Source of the DNA: Ramlibacter sp.
GTDB taxonomy: Bacteria > Pseudomonadota > Gammaproteobacteria > Burkholderiales > Burkholderiaceae_C
Assembly (NCBI GenBank): GCA_026785815.1
Contig: JAJAZH010000471.1
Span: 1 to 10,295, forward strand
Direction of reading: 5' to 3'
Length of the DNA stretch: 10,295 nt
The notes beneath the pieces are model-generated. The model was not told the DNA's origin, did no database searches, and saw nothing but the letters and a program-made list of their open reading frames with translations. Both the position numbers and the translations under genes were made by a program. This document shows, one piece after another, positions 1 to 7,355 of the stretch. How positions within the stretch are numbered: the first letter of the stretch is position 1; each line of letters begins with the position of its first letter.

Positions 1-1085
1 ATCAGCGCCTGGACCATGGCGTAGGCGCCCCGCGGATGCGAGAAGCAGACTTGCGAGCCGCGGCGTTCGTGCGCGCGCGGCGTGATGAGCGCCAGGTCAT
101 GTCCGGCGCACCGCTGTTCGACCAGCGCGATGAACAGGTCGGTGAGGGCCAGCGACTTGCGGCGCAGGGCCGTCATGCCGCCCAGCGGCGCAGCGGCGGC
201 GAACGGGTCGAGGCCGCACTCGAGCGCGGTCAGGCTCAGGATCGGCTGCGTGCCGCACAGATAGCGCCCGATGCCCGGAGCAGGGCGGTAACCAGGATCG
301 AATTCAAACGGGGCGGCGTGGCCCCACCAGCCGGACAGCGGCTGCCAGCAGCGTTCGGCATGGCGCGGATGGACCCAGACGAAGGCCGGCGCACCCGGGC
401 CGCCGTTGAGGTATTTGTAGCTGCAACCGACCGCGGCGTCGACGTCCGCGCCGTGCAGGTCCACCGGCACTGCGCCCGCGCTGTGCGCCAGGTCCCACAC
501 CGCCAGGGCCCCGACCGCATGGGCTTTCGCGGTCAGCGCTTTCATGTCGTGCATGGCGCCGGTGCGGTAATTGACGTGCGTCAGCATCAGCAGGGCGGTT
601 TGGGCATCGAGCGCCGCCTCGATGCGGTCGCTGTCGACCAGCCGCAGTTCATACCCGCGCTGCTTGCACATGGATTCAGCGATGTACAGGTCGGTCGGGA
701 AGTTGCTGCGCTCGCTGACGACGCGGCGCCGGCTGGGAGCGTCCACCGCGACGCTTTCGAGCATCGCGCTGAGCACCTTGAACAGGTTGATCGATGTGCT
801 GTCGGTAGTCACCACTTCGCCGGCGTTGGCGCCGATCAACGACGCGATCCGGTCGCCCAGTCGGACCGGCAGGTCGAACCAGCCAGCGTTGTTCCAGGAG
901 CGGATCAGCCCCTGGCCCCACTCCTCGGTCACCGCTTTTGCGATCCGGGCCGGCGCCGCCGCCGGCAGCACGCCCAGCGAGTTGCCGTCGAGGTAGATCA
1001 CACCATCGGGCAGCGTGAACAGCCGACGCAGCTCGCGCAGCGGGTCTTGCGCGTCGAGGGCGATGCAGTCTTGCAGGCTGGTCAT
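1..1085 (-). CDS. kynU: Kynureninase, C-terminus cut by the left window edge
   Basis: KynU is a cytoplasmic PLP enzyme (aminotransferase fold type I) that hydrolyses L-kynurenine to anthranilate and L-alanine in tryptophan catabolism. Read leftward from the ATG at 1085, the frame is open for 361 codons to the window edge; the family is about 415-420 residues, so roughly 55 C-terminal residues are missing. Visible signatures are YLDGNSLG near residue 31, a WGQGLIRSWNNAGWFDLP segment, TDSTSINLFK (PLP phosphate region), RSNFPTDLY, WDLAHSAGAVPVDL (the PLP-ring aspartate), and CSYKYLNGGPGAP with the expected Schiff-base lysine at K224. The start is fixed by the 4-base ATGA overlap with the kynB stop, which suggests translational coupling in one operon. 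No damage is visible. Identification is very secure from family motifs. Confidence 0.96.
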   Translation of the reverse strand, partial: MTSLQDCIALDAQDPLRELRRLFTLPDGVIYLDGNSLGVLPAAAPARIAKAVTEEWGQGLIRSWNNAGWFDLPVRLGDRIASLIGANAGEVVTTDSTSINLFKVLSAMLESVAVDAPSRRRVVSERSNFPTDLYIAESMCKQRGYELRLVDSDRIEAALDAQTALLMLTHVNYRTGAMHDMKALTAKAHAVGALAVWDLAHSAGAVPVDLHGADVDAAVGCSYKYLNGGPGAPAFVWVHPRHAERCWQPLSGWWGHAAPFEFDPGYRPAPGIGRYLCGTQPILSLTALECGLDPFAAAAPLGGMTALRRKSLALTDLFIALVEQRCAGHDLALITPRAHERRGSQVCFSHPRGAYAMVQAL

Positions 1086-1741
1086 GGCGTGGCCGCTGCG
1101 CTGGGGATGGAGTCGAGTTCGCGCAGGATGGCGCGCACCGGAGAGGCGTCGGCCGTCACCAGCTTCAGCGGCAGTGCAATCAGCTCGTAATCGCCCTCGG
1201 GCACTGCGTCGAGCACCAGGTTTTCCAGCACGCGAAGCTGGCGGCGGCGGATCACCTGATGGCTGGGAAGCTCCTTGCTGGCCGCTGGATCGATGCTCGC
1301 TGTGTCGATGCCGACCAGCACCACGCCGCTGTCGGCCAGCCGCTCGATGGTCTGTGGCGCGAACGCGGTGAGGTCCGGATCCCAGCGATCGACCGGCGCG
1401 CGCTCGCAGGTTCGCACCAGCACCCGCGTCGGTAGTCGATGCGACGCATGCGACAGGTGCTCCCACTCGATCAGTGGCCCCTTGCCGATGGCGTGGATCA
1501 CGCGACAGGGCCCGAGATAGGGATCCAGGTCCAGCAAGCCGACGGCCTGGCCCTGCGGGTCGTAATGAAGCGGCCCGTCCGCATGGGCGCCGACATGCGG
1601 AGACAGGCTGATCTCGCTGACGTTCACCGGACAGCCGGGCCCGATCTGCGCTGCCCAGCGTTGTCCGTACGGCGTGTCGCCCGGAAAGACCGGTGCGCCC
1701 GGGGCCACCGGCGGCGAAATGTCCCAGATTCGCTTGCTCAT
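1082..1741 (-). CDS. kynB: Kynurenine formamidase (arylformamidase)
   Basis: KynB is a metal-dependent hydrolase of the cyclase/arylformamidase family. It removes formate from N-formyl-L-kynurenine, giving the substrate for the neighbouring kynureninase. The 219-residue product matches the usual bacterial KynB length of about 205-220. The N-terminal IWDISPPVAPGAPVFPGDTP, the metal-binding HxxxHxD pattern (H49, H53, D55 in HVGAHAD), the GIDTASIDP segment near residue 145, the SHQ histidine (H161) and the LENL glutamate (E173) are all visible. The frame stays open upstream to about 1948, but family similarity begins at MSKRIWDIS, so the ATG at 1741 is chosen. No good Shine-Dalgarno sequence precedes it, so the start is slightly less certain than the identity. 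The stop overlaps the kynU start. The 242-bp gap to the divergent gene should hold the operon promoter; no convincing -35/-10 pair could be picked. Confidence 0.95.
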   Translation of the reverse strand: MSKRIWDISPPVAPGAPVFPGDTPYGQRWAAQIGPGCPVNVSEISLSPHVGAHADGPLHYDPQGQAVGLLDLDPYLGPCRVIHAIGKGPLIEWEHLSHASHRLPTRVLVRTCERAPVDRWDPDLTAFAPQTIERLADSGVVLVGIDTASIDPAASKELPSHQVIRRRQLRVLENLVLDAVPEGDYELIALPLKLVTADASPVRAILRELDSIPSAAATP

Positions 1742-1839
1742 GCAATGGAGTTTGCGCTGCTGGTCTGACCGGTGGTGTCGGTTGAGTCCAACAGCGCGGA
1801 AAAAACGTTTGGATGCTCCGTGAAGGCCGGGACTGGACG

Positions 1840-1859
1840 AGCCAGGCGTTAGCCAGGCG
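1840..1859. repeat. Tandem 9-bp repeat in the kynB upstream gap
   Basis: The nonamer AGCCAGGCG occurs at 1840-1848 and again at 1851-1859, an 11-bp period, about one helical turn. Just downstream, 1863-1877 forms a small inverted repeat (CTCCA, 5-base centre, TGGAG). Both lie in the 242-bp gap between the divergent kynB and the 123-residue-protein gene. kynB operons in related bacteria can be controlled by an Lrp/AsnC-type regulator (KynR), so this could be an operator region. That is inference; in GC-rich DNA such short repeats can also arise by chance. Confidence 0.3.
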
Positions 1860-1983
1860 CTCCTCCAGCTGGTGGAGATGCGCGCACCCATCGTCAACTC
1901 CAATCGCAGCGGGCCCGTTGTGGATGGACTGTATGCAAATGCAGCCATCCGCCCGCCCCGATCCTCGCCCTTAGGAGTCCCTC

Positions 1984-2355
1984 ATGGAACTGCAGCTTGC
2001 CCGCGAAATCATCAATGTCCTGGCCCAGGGCATTCATCCCGTGACCGGCGAGGCCATGCCGGCCGACAGCCCGTACAACGAGCCGCCGGTGATCCGCGCG
2101 TTGTTTGCCGTGGCGCGGGCACTGGAGGATTGCGATGCGCCAAAAGTGCGTCGCGAGGCGCCACCCAACGCGGGCAAGAGCTGGTCGGGGGACGAGGACG
2201 GCCGGCTGGCCGCTGCCTTCGACGCCGGCCAGCAACTCGGACAGATGGCGCTGGAGCTCGGTCGCAGCCGGGTCGCCGTCGAAGCCCGCCTGGTCAAGCT
2301 CGGCAAGATCGAGGGCCGGCCCGGCCTGCCATTGCGGCCGGGGCGACAGCCCTGA
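1984..2355 (+). CDS. Small protein of unknown function with a Myb/SANT-like helix-turn-helix
   Basis: This 123-residue protein could not be given a function. The start is well supported: AGGAG at 1973-1977 lies six bases before the ATG. Residues about 5-50 form an amphipathic region with the phrase GIHPVTGEAMPADSPYNEP followed by a helix (VIRALFAVARALE). Residues about 66-108 look like a Myb/SANT-type or general helix-turn-helix unit: W67, acidic E71-D72, then AFDAGQQLGQMALELGRSRVAVEARLVKLG, with the GRS turn and a basic recognition-like helix. Similar W..DED..L...F..G....A..LGRS...V..RL.KLG segments occur in many uncharacterised proteobacterial proteins, which points to nucleic-acid binding. 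The C-terminus is short and proline/arginine rich. The gene is divergent from kynB and convergent with argF, with no operon partner. A role in kyn control is possible but unsupported. Confidence 0.8.
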   Translation: MELQLAREIINVLAQGIHPVTGEAMPADSPYNEPPVIRALFAVARALEDCDAPKVRREAPPNAGKSWSGDEDGRLAAAFDAGQQLGQMALELGRSRVAVEARLVKLGKIEGRPGLPLRPGRQP

Positions 2356-2383
2356 AACGACAGCATGGCGCGGGTCGGCAAGG

Positions 2384-2410
2384 CTGTCATTGCGGGCTCG
2401 ACCCGCAATC
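2384..2410. repeat. Short palindromic intergenic repeat (REP-like)
   Basis: A perfect 8-bp inverted repeat, ATTGCGGG (2389-2396) and CCCGCAAT (2402-2409) around a 5-base loop, lies inside the phrase CTGTCATTGCGGGCTCGACC. Phrases of the form TGTCATTGCGGG...CCCGCAATC are a familiar dispersed short repeat in many proteobacterial genomes; spuriously translated they read as ...GLDPQS. It sits in the 87-bp gap between two convergent genes, where it could mark the 3' ends of both mRNAs. No T-run follows on either strand, so it is not a canonical intrinsic terminator. Only one copy is visible in this window, so the repeat-family assignment rests on recognition of the phrase. Confidence 0.6.
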
Positions 2411-2442
2411 GATTGCGTTCCTGACGCCGCCGCCTGCGCTGT

Positions 2443-3390
2443 TCAGGTCACCTTGCCGAGCAGCAGGAATTCCATCAGCGCCTTCTGCGCGTGCATCCGG
2501 TTTTCTGCCTCGTCCCACACCACCGATTGCGGGCCGTCGATCACGTCGGCATCGACTTCCTCGCCGCGGTGGGCGGGCAGGCAGTGCATGAAGAGCGCGT
2601 CGGGTTGCGCCACCCGCATCATGTCGGTGCCGACCCGCCAGTCGGCGAAGGCCTTGCGGCGCTCCTCGTTCTCGGCCTCGTAGCCCATGCTGGTCCAGAC
2701 GTCGGTGGTGACCAGGTGCGCGCCGCGGCAGGCGTCCATCGGGTCCTTGAAGACCTTGTAGCTGTCCGGGCTGCGGATCCCGGCCACCGCCTGGTCCACT
2801 TCGTAGCCGCTGGGGGTGCTCAGGTGCACCGTGAATCCGAGCAGCTCGGCCGCCTGCAGCCAGGTATTGGCCATGTTGTTGCCGTCGCCGACCCAGGCCA
2901 CCACTTTGCCTTTCAGGAACGACGGGTCCGGCTTGCCCTGAGAGTCGCAGCCGCGGTGTTCCAGCAAGGTGAACAGGTCGGCCAGGATCTGGCAGGGGTG
3001 AAATTCATTGGTCAGGCCGTTGATCACCGGCACCCGCGAATGGGCGGCGAAGCTCTCGAGCTTGTCCTGGCCGAAGGTCCGGATCATCACCAGGTCGACC
3101 ATGCGGCTGATCACCTTGGCGCTGTCCTCGATCGGCTCGGCCCGGCCCAGCTGGCTGTCGCCAGTGGTCAGGTGCATCACGCTGCCGCCCAGCTGGTACA
3201 TGCCGGCCTCGAAGCTGACGCGGGTTCGGGTCGAGGCCTTCTCGAAGATCATCGCCAGCGTGCGGTCCGCCAGCGGGTGGTACTTCTCGTAGGCCTTGAA
3301 CTTCTTCTTGATGATGGCCGCGCGAGCGAACAACCATCCGTATTCGTCGGCCGAGAAGTCGCTGAACTGCAGGAAGTGGCGAATCGTCAT
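2443..3390 (-). CDS. argF: Ornithine carbamoyltransferase
   Basis: ArgF transfers the carbamoyl group of carbamoyl phosphate to ornithine, giving citrulline in arginine biosynthesis; it is a cytoplasmic enzyme, usually a trimer. The 315-residue product has the normal family length. The carbamoyl-phosphate loop STRTR is at residues 53-57, FHPCQ at 130-134, the ornithine-loop TTDVWTSMG (D230, S234-M235-G236), and the catalytic HCLP at 269-272 followed by AHRGEEV. These motifs separate it from aspartate carbamoyltransferase. The ATG at 3390 overlaps the argD stop by four bases (ATGA), so argD-argF is a coupled operon with argD first. No argG follows in the window; the next gene is convergent. 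Everything expected of an active enzyme is present. Confidence 0.97.
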   Translation of the reverse strand: MTIRHFLQFSDFSADEYGWLFARAAIIKKKFKAYEKYHPLADRTLAMIFEKASTRTRVSFEAGMYQLGGSVMHLTTGDSQLGRAEPIEDSAKVISRMVDLVMIRTFGQDKLESFAAHSRVPVINGLTNEFHPCQILADLFTLLEHRGCDSQGKPDPSFLKGKVVAWVGDGNNMANTWLQAAELLGFTVHLSTPSGYEVDQAVAGIRSPDSYKVFKDPMDACRGAHLVTTDVWTSMGYEAENEERRKAFADWRVGTDMMRVAQPDALFMHCLPAHRGEEVDADVIDGPQSVVWDEAENRMHAQKALMEFLLLGKVT

Positions 3391-4586
3391 GCGGATTCGG
3401 ACAGGAATTTCTTCACCAGCGGCGCCAGCAGCGCGACGATTTCGTCGGCTTCCGCTGCCGTGATGATGAGCGCAGGCACCAGCCGGATCACGCTGTCGGC
3501 CGTGACGCTGATCAGCAACCCGGCGTCCGCCGCCCGCATGGTCAGCACCGGGCAGGGACGGTCGAGTTCGACGCCGATCATCAGACCCTGGCCGCGGATG
3601 TCCTTCACCCCGGCCAGGCCACCCAGTTCCCGCGCCAGCGCGCCCTTGAGGTGGGCGCCGACCCGGGCCGCGTTTTCAAGCAGCCCGTCCTCCTCGATGA
3701 TGCGGATGGTCTCGACGCCGGCCCGCATCGCCAGCGGGTTGCCGCCGAAGGTGGTGCCGTGGTTGCCCGGCTGGAAGATGTCGGCGGCTTTCGGACCGGC
3801 CACCACCGCGCCGATCGGCACGCCCGAGCCCAGGCCCTTGGCCAGCGGCATCACGTCGGGCAGGATGCCGGCCCACTGGTGCGCGAACCATTTGCCGGTG
3901 CGTCCCATGCCGCATTGCACCTCGTCGATCATCAGCAGCCAGTTGCGCTGGTCGCAAAGTTCGCGCACCTGCTGCAGGTAGTCGATCCGCATCGGGTTGA
4001 CGCCACCTTCGCCCTGGATGGTTTCGAAGAACACGGCGACCACGTTCTTGTTGCCTTCGGTGGCCTGCTTGAGCGCAGCGACATCGTTGAGCGGCACCCG
4101 GATGAAGCCCTCGACCAGCGGGCCGAAGCCCTTTTGCACCTTCTCGTTGCCGGTGGCCGACAGTGTGGCGATGCTGCGGCCATGGAAAGCCTTGTCGTAG
4201 ACCACGATCTCGGGCTTGTCGATGCCGCGGTCATGTCCGAACTTGCGCGCCAGCTTGAGCGCCGCTTCGTTGGCTTCGAGGCCGGTCGAGCAGAAAAAGA
4301 CATTGGTCAGGCCCGACAGCTGGACCAGTTTTGCCGCCAGCTGCTCCTGGTTCGGCACGTGGTAGTAGTTGCTGCTGTGGATGATCTTGGTCAGCTGGTC
4401 CTGCAGCGCCGGCACCAGTTTGGGGTGGTTGTGGCCCAGCGTGTTGACCGCGATGCCGGCCAGCGCGTCGAGATAGACCTTGCCGTTCACGTCCCACACT
4501 CGCACGCCCTGGCCATGCGACAACGCGATCGGCACCCGGCCGTAGGTGTTCATGGTGTGGGGTGAGGACGCCTCGATCAAAGTCAT
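3387..4586 (-). CDS. argD: Acetylornithine aminotransferase
   Basis: ArgD is a class III PLP aminotransferase that converts N-acetylglutamate 5-semialdehyde to N2-acetylornithine with glutamate as amino donor; the family often also acts in lysine biosynthesis as the succinyldiaminopimelate aminotransferase. The protein is 399 residues, the usual length. Visible are the N-terminal MNTYGRVPIALSHGQGVRVWD, YLDALAGIAVNTLGHNHP, the PLP-phosphate segment CSTGLEANEAALKLAR (99-114), FHGRS, the PLP-ring DEVQCGMGRTG (D221), the Schiff-base lysine K250 in PLAKGLGSGVPIGA, and GTTFGGNPLA. The motif around residue 100 is STG rather than the more usual NSG, a mild variant. AAGGAGA at 4594-4600 lies seven bases before the ATG. 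The gene is first in the argD-argF operon, and a hairpin with a T-run precedes its ribosome-binding site. Confidence 0.97.
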   Translation of the reverse strand: MTLIEASSPHTMNTYGRVPIALSHGQGVRVWDVNGKVYLDALAGIAVNTLGHNHPKLVPALQDQLTKIIHSSNYYHVPNQEQLAAKLVQLSGLTNVFFCSTGLEANEAALKLARKFGHDRGIDKPEIVVYDKAFHGRSIATLSATGNEKVQKGFGPLVEGFIRVPLNDVAALKQATEGNKNVVAVFFETIQGEGGVNPMRIDYLQQVRELCDQRNWLLMIDEVQCGMGRTGKWFAHQWAGILPDVMPLAKGLGSGVPIGAVVAGPKAADIFQPGNHGTTFGGNPLAMRAGVETIRIIEEDGLLENAARVGAHLKGALARELGGLAGVKDIRGQGLMIGVELDRPCPVLTMRAADAGLLISVTADSVIRLVPALIITAAEADEIVALLAPLVKKFLSESA

Positions 4587-4605
4587 TGGAAACTCTCCTT
4601 GGAAA

Positions 4606-4630
4606 CAAAAAAGGGCTCAACGAGTGAGCC
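4606..4630 (-). terminator. Intrinsic-terminator-like hairpin in the argD leader
   Basis: On the minus strand GGCTCA and TGAGCC form a perfect 6-bp stem with a 5-base loop (4614-4630), followed at once by C and six T (4606-4612). This is the form of a short Rho-independent terminator, yet it lies only six bases upstream of the argD ribosome-binding site (4594-4600). No minus-strand gene lies between it and the two-way terminator near 5155, so nothing obvious upstream needs ending. It may insulate argD from stray antisense transcription, protect the mRNA 5' end, or take part in attenuation. The structure is seen directly; the role is inferred. Confidence 0.55.
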
Positions 4631-4641
4631 GCGCAGGGGTG

Positions 4642-4647
4642 ATTTTA
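4642..4647 (-). promoter_or_regulatory. Candidate -10 element of the argD-argF operon
   Basis: Minus-strand TAAAAT (one mismatch to TATAAT) in a local AT-rich patch upstream of argD. No good -35 hexamer is found 16-18 bases further upstream. If used, the transcript would start near 4635, just before the leader hairpin at 4614-4630, putting that stem at the very 5' end. This is a weak call made from the hexamer and its position alone. Confidence 0.3.
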
Positions 4648-4730
4648 GGCACAGAGGCGGTTGCCGCTGGTTGCCGGTTTCGCATCACAGCGATGCGTTG
4701 CCTCGGGCCCGAAGCCGCTGCCAGGTCTTC

Positions 4731-4736
4731 TATAAG
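4731..4736 (+). promoter_or_regulatory. Candidate -10 element of the DUF3579 gene
   Basis: TATAAG in the context CTTCTATAAGATAC, in the 235-bp gap between the divergent argD and the DUF3579 gene. It would place the start of transcription near 4743 and give a leader of about 79 bases. No convincing -35 hexamer is seen at normal spacing, so the call depends on the -10 alone. The rest of the leader shows no clear riboswitch-like fold by eye. Confidence 0.35.
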
Positions 4737-4821
4737 ATACGTGGTTTGTGCAGTGCAGCATCGACTTTGACGCTGTATTCAGTCGACCGCACACCAGCCG
4801 ACCTCAGACCAGCCGCCACAC

Positions 4822-5139
4822 GTGATCTCCAACGACGCCAAAGAAGTCTTCATCCAGGGCATCACCCGGGACGGCAAGACTTTCCGCCCGGGCGACTGGG
4901 CCGAGCGCTTGGCCGGTGTCATGAGCTCGTTCCGGCCAGGCGGGCCCCAGCCCGGCAGCCACCTGAGCTATTCACCCTGGTGTGTTCCGACCGTGATCAA
5001 CGGCATCAAGTGTGTCGTGGTCAACCGCGAGCTGCGCGCGCTCGAGCCGATGGCCTGGGACTTCGTGCTGAACTTCGCCCGAGATAACGAGTTGCAAGTG
5101 GCCGAGGCCTGCTTGATTCCGGACTCTCCGAAGATTTGA
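4822..5139 (+). CDS. DUF3579 family protein
   Basis: A 105-residue soluble protein that I recognise as the DUF3579 family, found mainly in betaproteobacteria and without an established function. It begins VFIQGITRDGKTFRPGDWAE, continues with a LAGVMSSFRPGG segment, a conserved-looking YSPWCVPTVINGIKCVVVNREL block (about residues 50-71), then the helix PMAWDFVLNFARDNELQV near the C-terminus. There is no signal peptide or membrane segment. The start is the GTG at 4822; no Shine-Dalgarno sequence is evident, and no better start lies downstream without cutting into the conserved N-terminal block. The gene stands alone between the divergent argD and the convergent rpsT and ends 15 bases before a strong two-way terminator. 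The same neighbourhood (argD, DUF3579, rpsT, murJ) is common in Burkholderiales, which supports the call but does not give a role. Confidence 0.9.
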   Translation: MISNDAKEVFIQGITRDGKTFRPGDWAERLAGVMSSFRPGGPQPGSHLSYSPWCVPTVINGIKCVVVNRELRALEPMAWDFVLNFARDNELQVAEACLIPDSPKI

Positions 5140-5154
5140 TCGGTCGCATTCGGG

Positions 5155-5202
5155 TGCCAGCAAAGAAAAAACCGCCCGAAGGCGGTTTTTTCTTTGCTGG
5201 CA
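5155..5202. terminator. Long perfect bidirectional intrinsic terminator
   Basis: A perfect palindrome with two 22-base arms (5155-5176 and 5181-5202) around the tetraloop CGAA. The core is the GC stem CCGCC/GGCGG, flanked on each side by an A-run whose complement is a T-run, so either strand reads as GC stem plus six T. It lies between the plus-strand DUF3579 gene (stop at 5139) and the 3' end of minus-strand rpsT (5261) and so serves both convergent genes. The outer parts of the arms (TGCCAGCAAAG) extend the pairing well beyond the usual terminator. Confidence 0.93.
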
Positions 5203-5260
5203 GCGCACCCGTTTCAAACGGCGCAGGTCTTTCGGACCTACGGGCTGTTTGCCTGAAGCG

Positions 5261-5569
5261 TCAGGCGGCGGGTTGGGCTGTGGCCAAAGCCTTGACCTTG
5301 GCCGACAGGCGGCTCTTGTCGCGAGCAGCCTTGTTCTTGTGGAAGATCTCCTTGTCGGCGACCTTGTCCACGATCGACTGGGCCTTGGCGAACAGTTCGG
5401 TCGCCTTGACCTTGTCGCCGGCGGCAACGGCCTTCTCGACGTTCTTCACCGCGGTGCGGTATTTGGAGCGCAGGGACGTGTTGGCTGCGTTGAGCTTGAC
5501 GTCCTGGCGTACGCGTTTACGTCCCGACGCGAGGCGCGGGTTCTTTTTCTTGGGTTTGGCTGAGGCCAT
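5261..5569 (-). CDS. rpsT: 30S ribosomal protein S20
   Basis: S20 is a primary-binding 16S rRNA protein of the small ribosomal subunit. The 102-residue product is very basic and built of long helices: MASAKPKKKNPRLASGRKR at the N-terminus, a KYRTAVKNVEKAV helix, then HKNKAARDKSRLSAKVKAL near the end. This pattern and the length (family about 85-105; the short alanine-rich tail is typical of betaproteobacteria) leave little doubt. AAGGAA at 5577-5582 is seven bases before the ATG at 5569. The gene is monocistronic, with its own near-perfect -10 upstream and a two-way terminator downstream, and is divergent from murJ, as in many betaproteobacteria. In E. coli S20 represses its own translation; nothing here shows whether that holds. 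Confidence 0.98.
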   Translation of the reverse strand: MASAKPKKKNPRLASGRKRVRQDVKLNAANTSLRSKYRTAVKNVEKAVAAGDKVKATELFAKAQSIVDKVADKEIFHKNKAARDKSRLSAKVKALATAQPAA

Positions 5570-5614
5570 GAATGTGTTCCTTGGGGTCTGAGGATGATGC
5601 CGGCAAAGCCTTCC

Positions 5615-5620
5615 ATTATA
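5615..5620 (-). promoter_or_regulatory. -10 element of the rpsT promoter
   Basis: A perfect TATAAT on the minus strand (5620 to 5615), 45 bases upstream of the rpsT start, gives a leader of about 38 bases. The -35 region is GC-rich and does not resemble TTGACA at 17-bp spacing. Position and the consensus hexamer support it as the promoter of this highly expressed gene. Confidence 0.6.
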
Positions 5621-5672
5621 GGCGATCCCGGCGACCCGGCCCGGCCCCCGGAAACCGGCGCAGACCGGCGGC

Positions 5673-5678
5673 TACACT
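5673..5678 (+). promoter_or_regulatory. Candidate -10 element directly before the murJ start
   Basis: TACACT in the context GGCTACACTCG ends seven bases before the GTG start codon of murJ at 5686. A polymerase using it would begin the transcript at or next to the GTG, so the mRNA would be leaderless; consistent with this, no Shine-Dalgarno sequence precedes the start. The -35 region is not clear. Confidence 0.4.
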
Positions 5679-5685
5679 CGCCCCG

Positions 5686-7251
<1,566 letters not shown>

Positions 7252-7307
7252 AGGGGTGCGCGCGCTGCCAGTTGCGAACAGATGAGCTCGAACGCAGTTT
7301 TGCAGCA

Positions 7308-7319
7308 TGACTTAAGTCA
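7308..7319. promoter_or_regulatory. Perfect 12-bp palindrome upstream of the response regulator gene
   Basis: TGACTTAAGTCA is an exact 12-bp palindrome in the 104-bp gap between murJ and the response regulator, centred about 42 bases before the ATG. With the candidate -10 at 7344-7349 its centre would lie near -42, overlapping or just upstream of the -35 position, a typical site for a dimeric activator. It may be an operator, possibly autoregulatory; that is inference. It is too short and lacks a loop, so it is not a terminator. Confidence 0.4.
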
Positions 7320-7343
7320 CTTCCGCAGGGCGCCAGTGCGCAC

Positions 7344-7349
7344 TACGAT
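7344..7349 (+). promoter_or_regulatory. Candidate -10 element directly before the response regulator start
   Basis: TACGAT ends six bases before the ATG at 7356. The sequence 17 bp upstream (TTCCGC, 7321-7326) is a poor -35, as would be expected of an activated promoter. If used, the transcript would start at the ATG itself and be leaderless, which fits the lack of a Shine-Dalgarno sequence there. If the true start is instead the ATG at 7431, the leader would be about 75 bases. Confidence 0.35.
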
Positions 7350-7355
7350 CGGTGT

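Noticed and set aside
61..90. Possible frameshift near the window-edge end of kynU
   Set aside because: An apparent shift came from miscounting the GCGCGCGC run; the correct reading continues in frame with the family-like GSQVCFSHP segment.
36..1190. 384-codon open frame on the plus strand over kynU
   Set aside because: It is antisense to a frame with full kynureninase motifs, is rich in Arg/Gln/Ala/His as GC-biased shadow frames are, and matches no family.
1742..1948. N-terminal extension of kynB to 1948
   Set aside because: The added 69 residues have no similarity to the KynB family, whose N-terminal block starts at the ATG at 1741.
2491..3981. 496-codon plus-strand open frame across argF and argD
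   Set aside because: It spans two well-identified genes on the other strand; its composition (His, Val, Gln, Ala) is that of a complementary-frame shadow.
4767..4772. TTGACG as a -35 for the DUF3579 gene
   Set aside because: No acceptable -10 hexamer lies 16-18 bases downstream before the start codon.
5572..5685. Upstream ATG extension of murJ by 38 codons
   Set aside because: It would overlap the rpsT ribosome-binding site and promoter region, adds residues with no family similarity, and E. coli MurJ aligns from the GTG at 5686.
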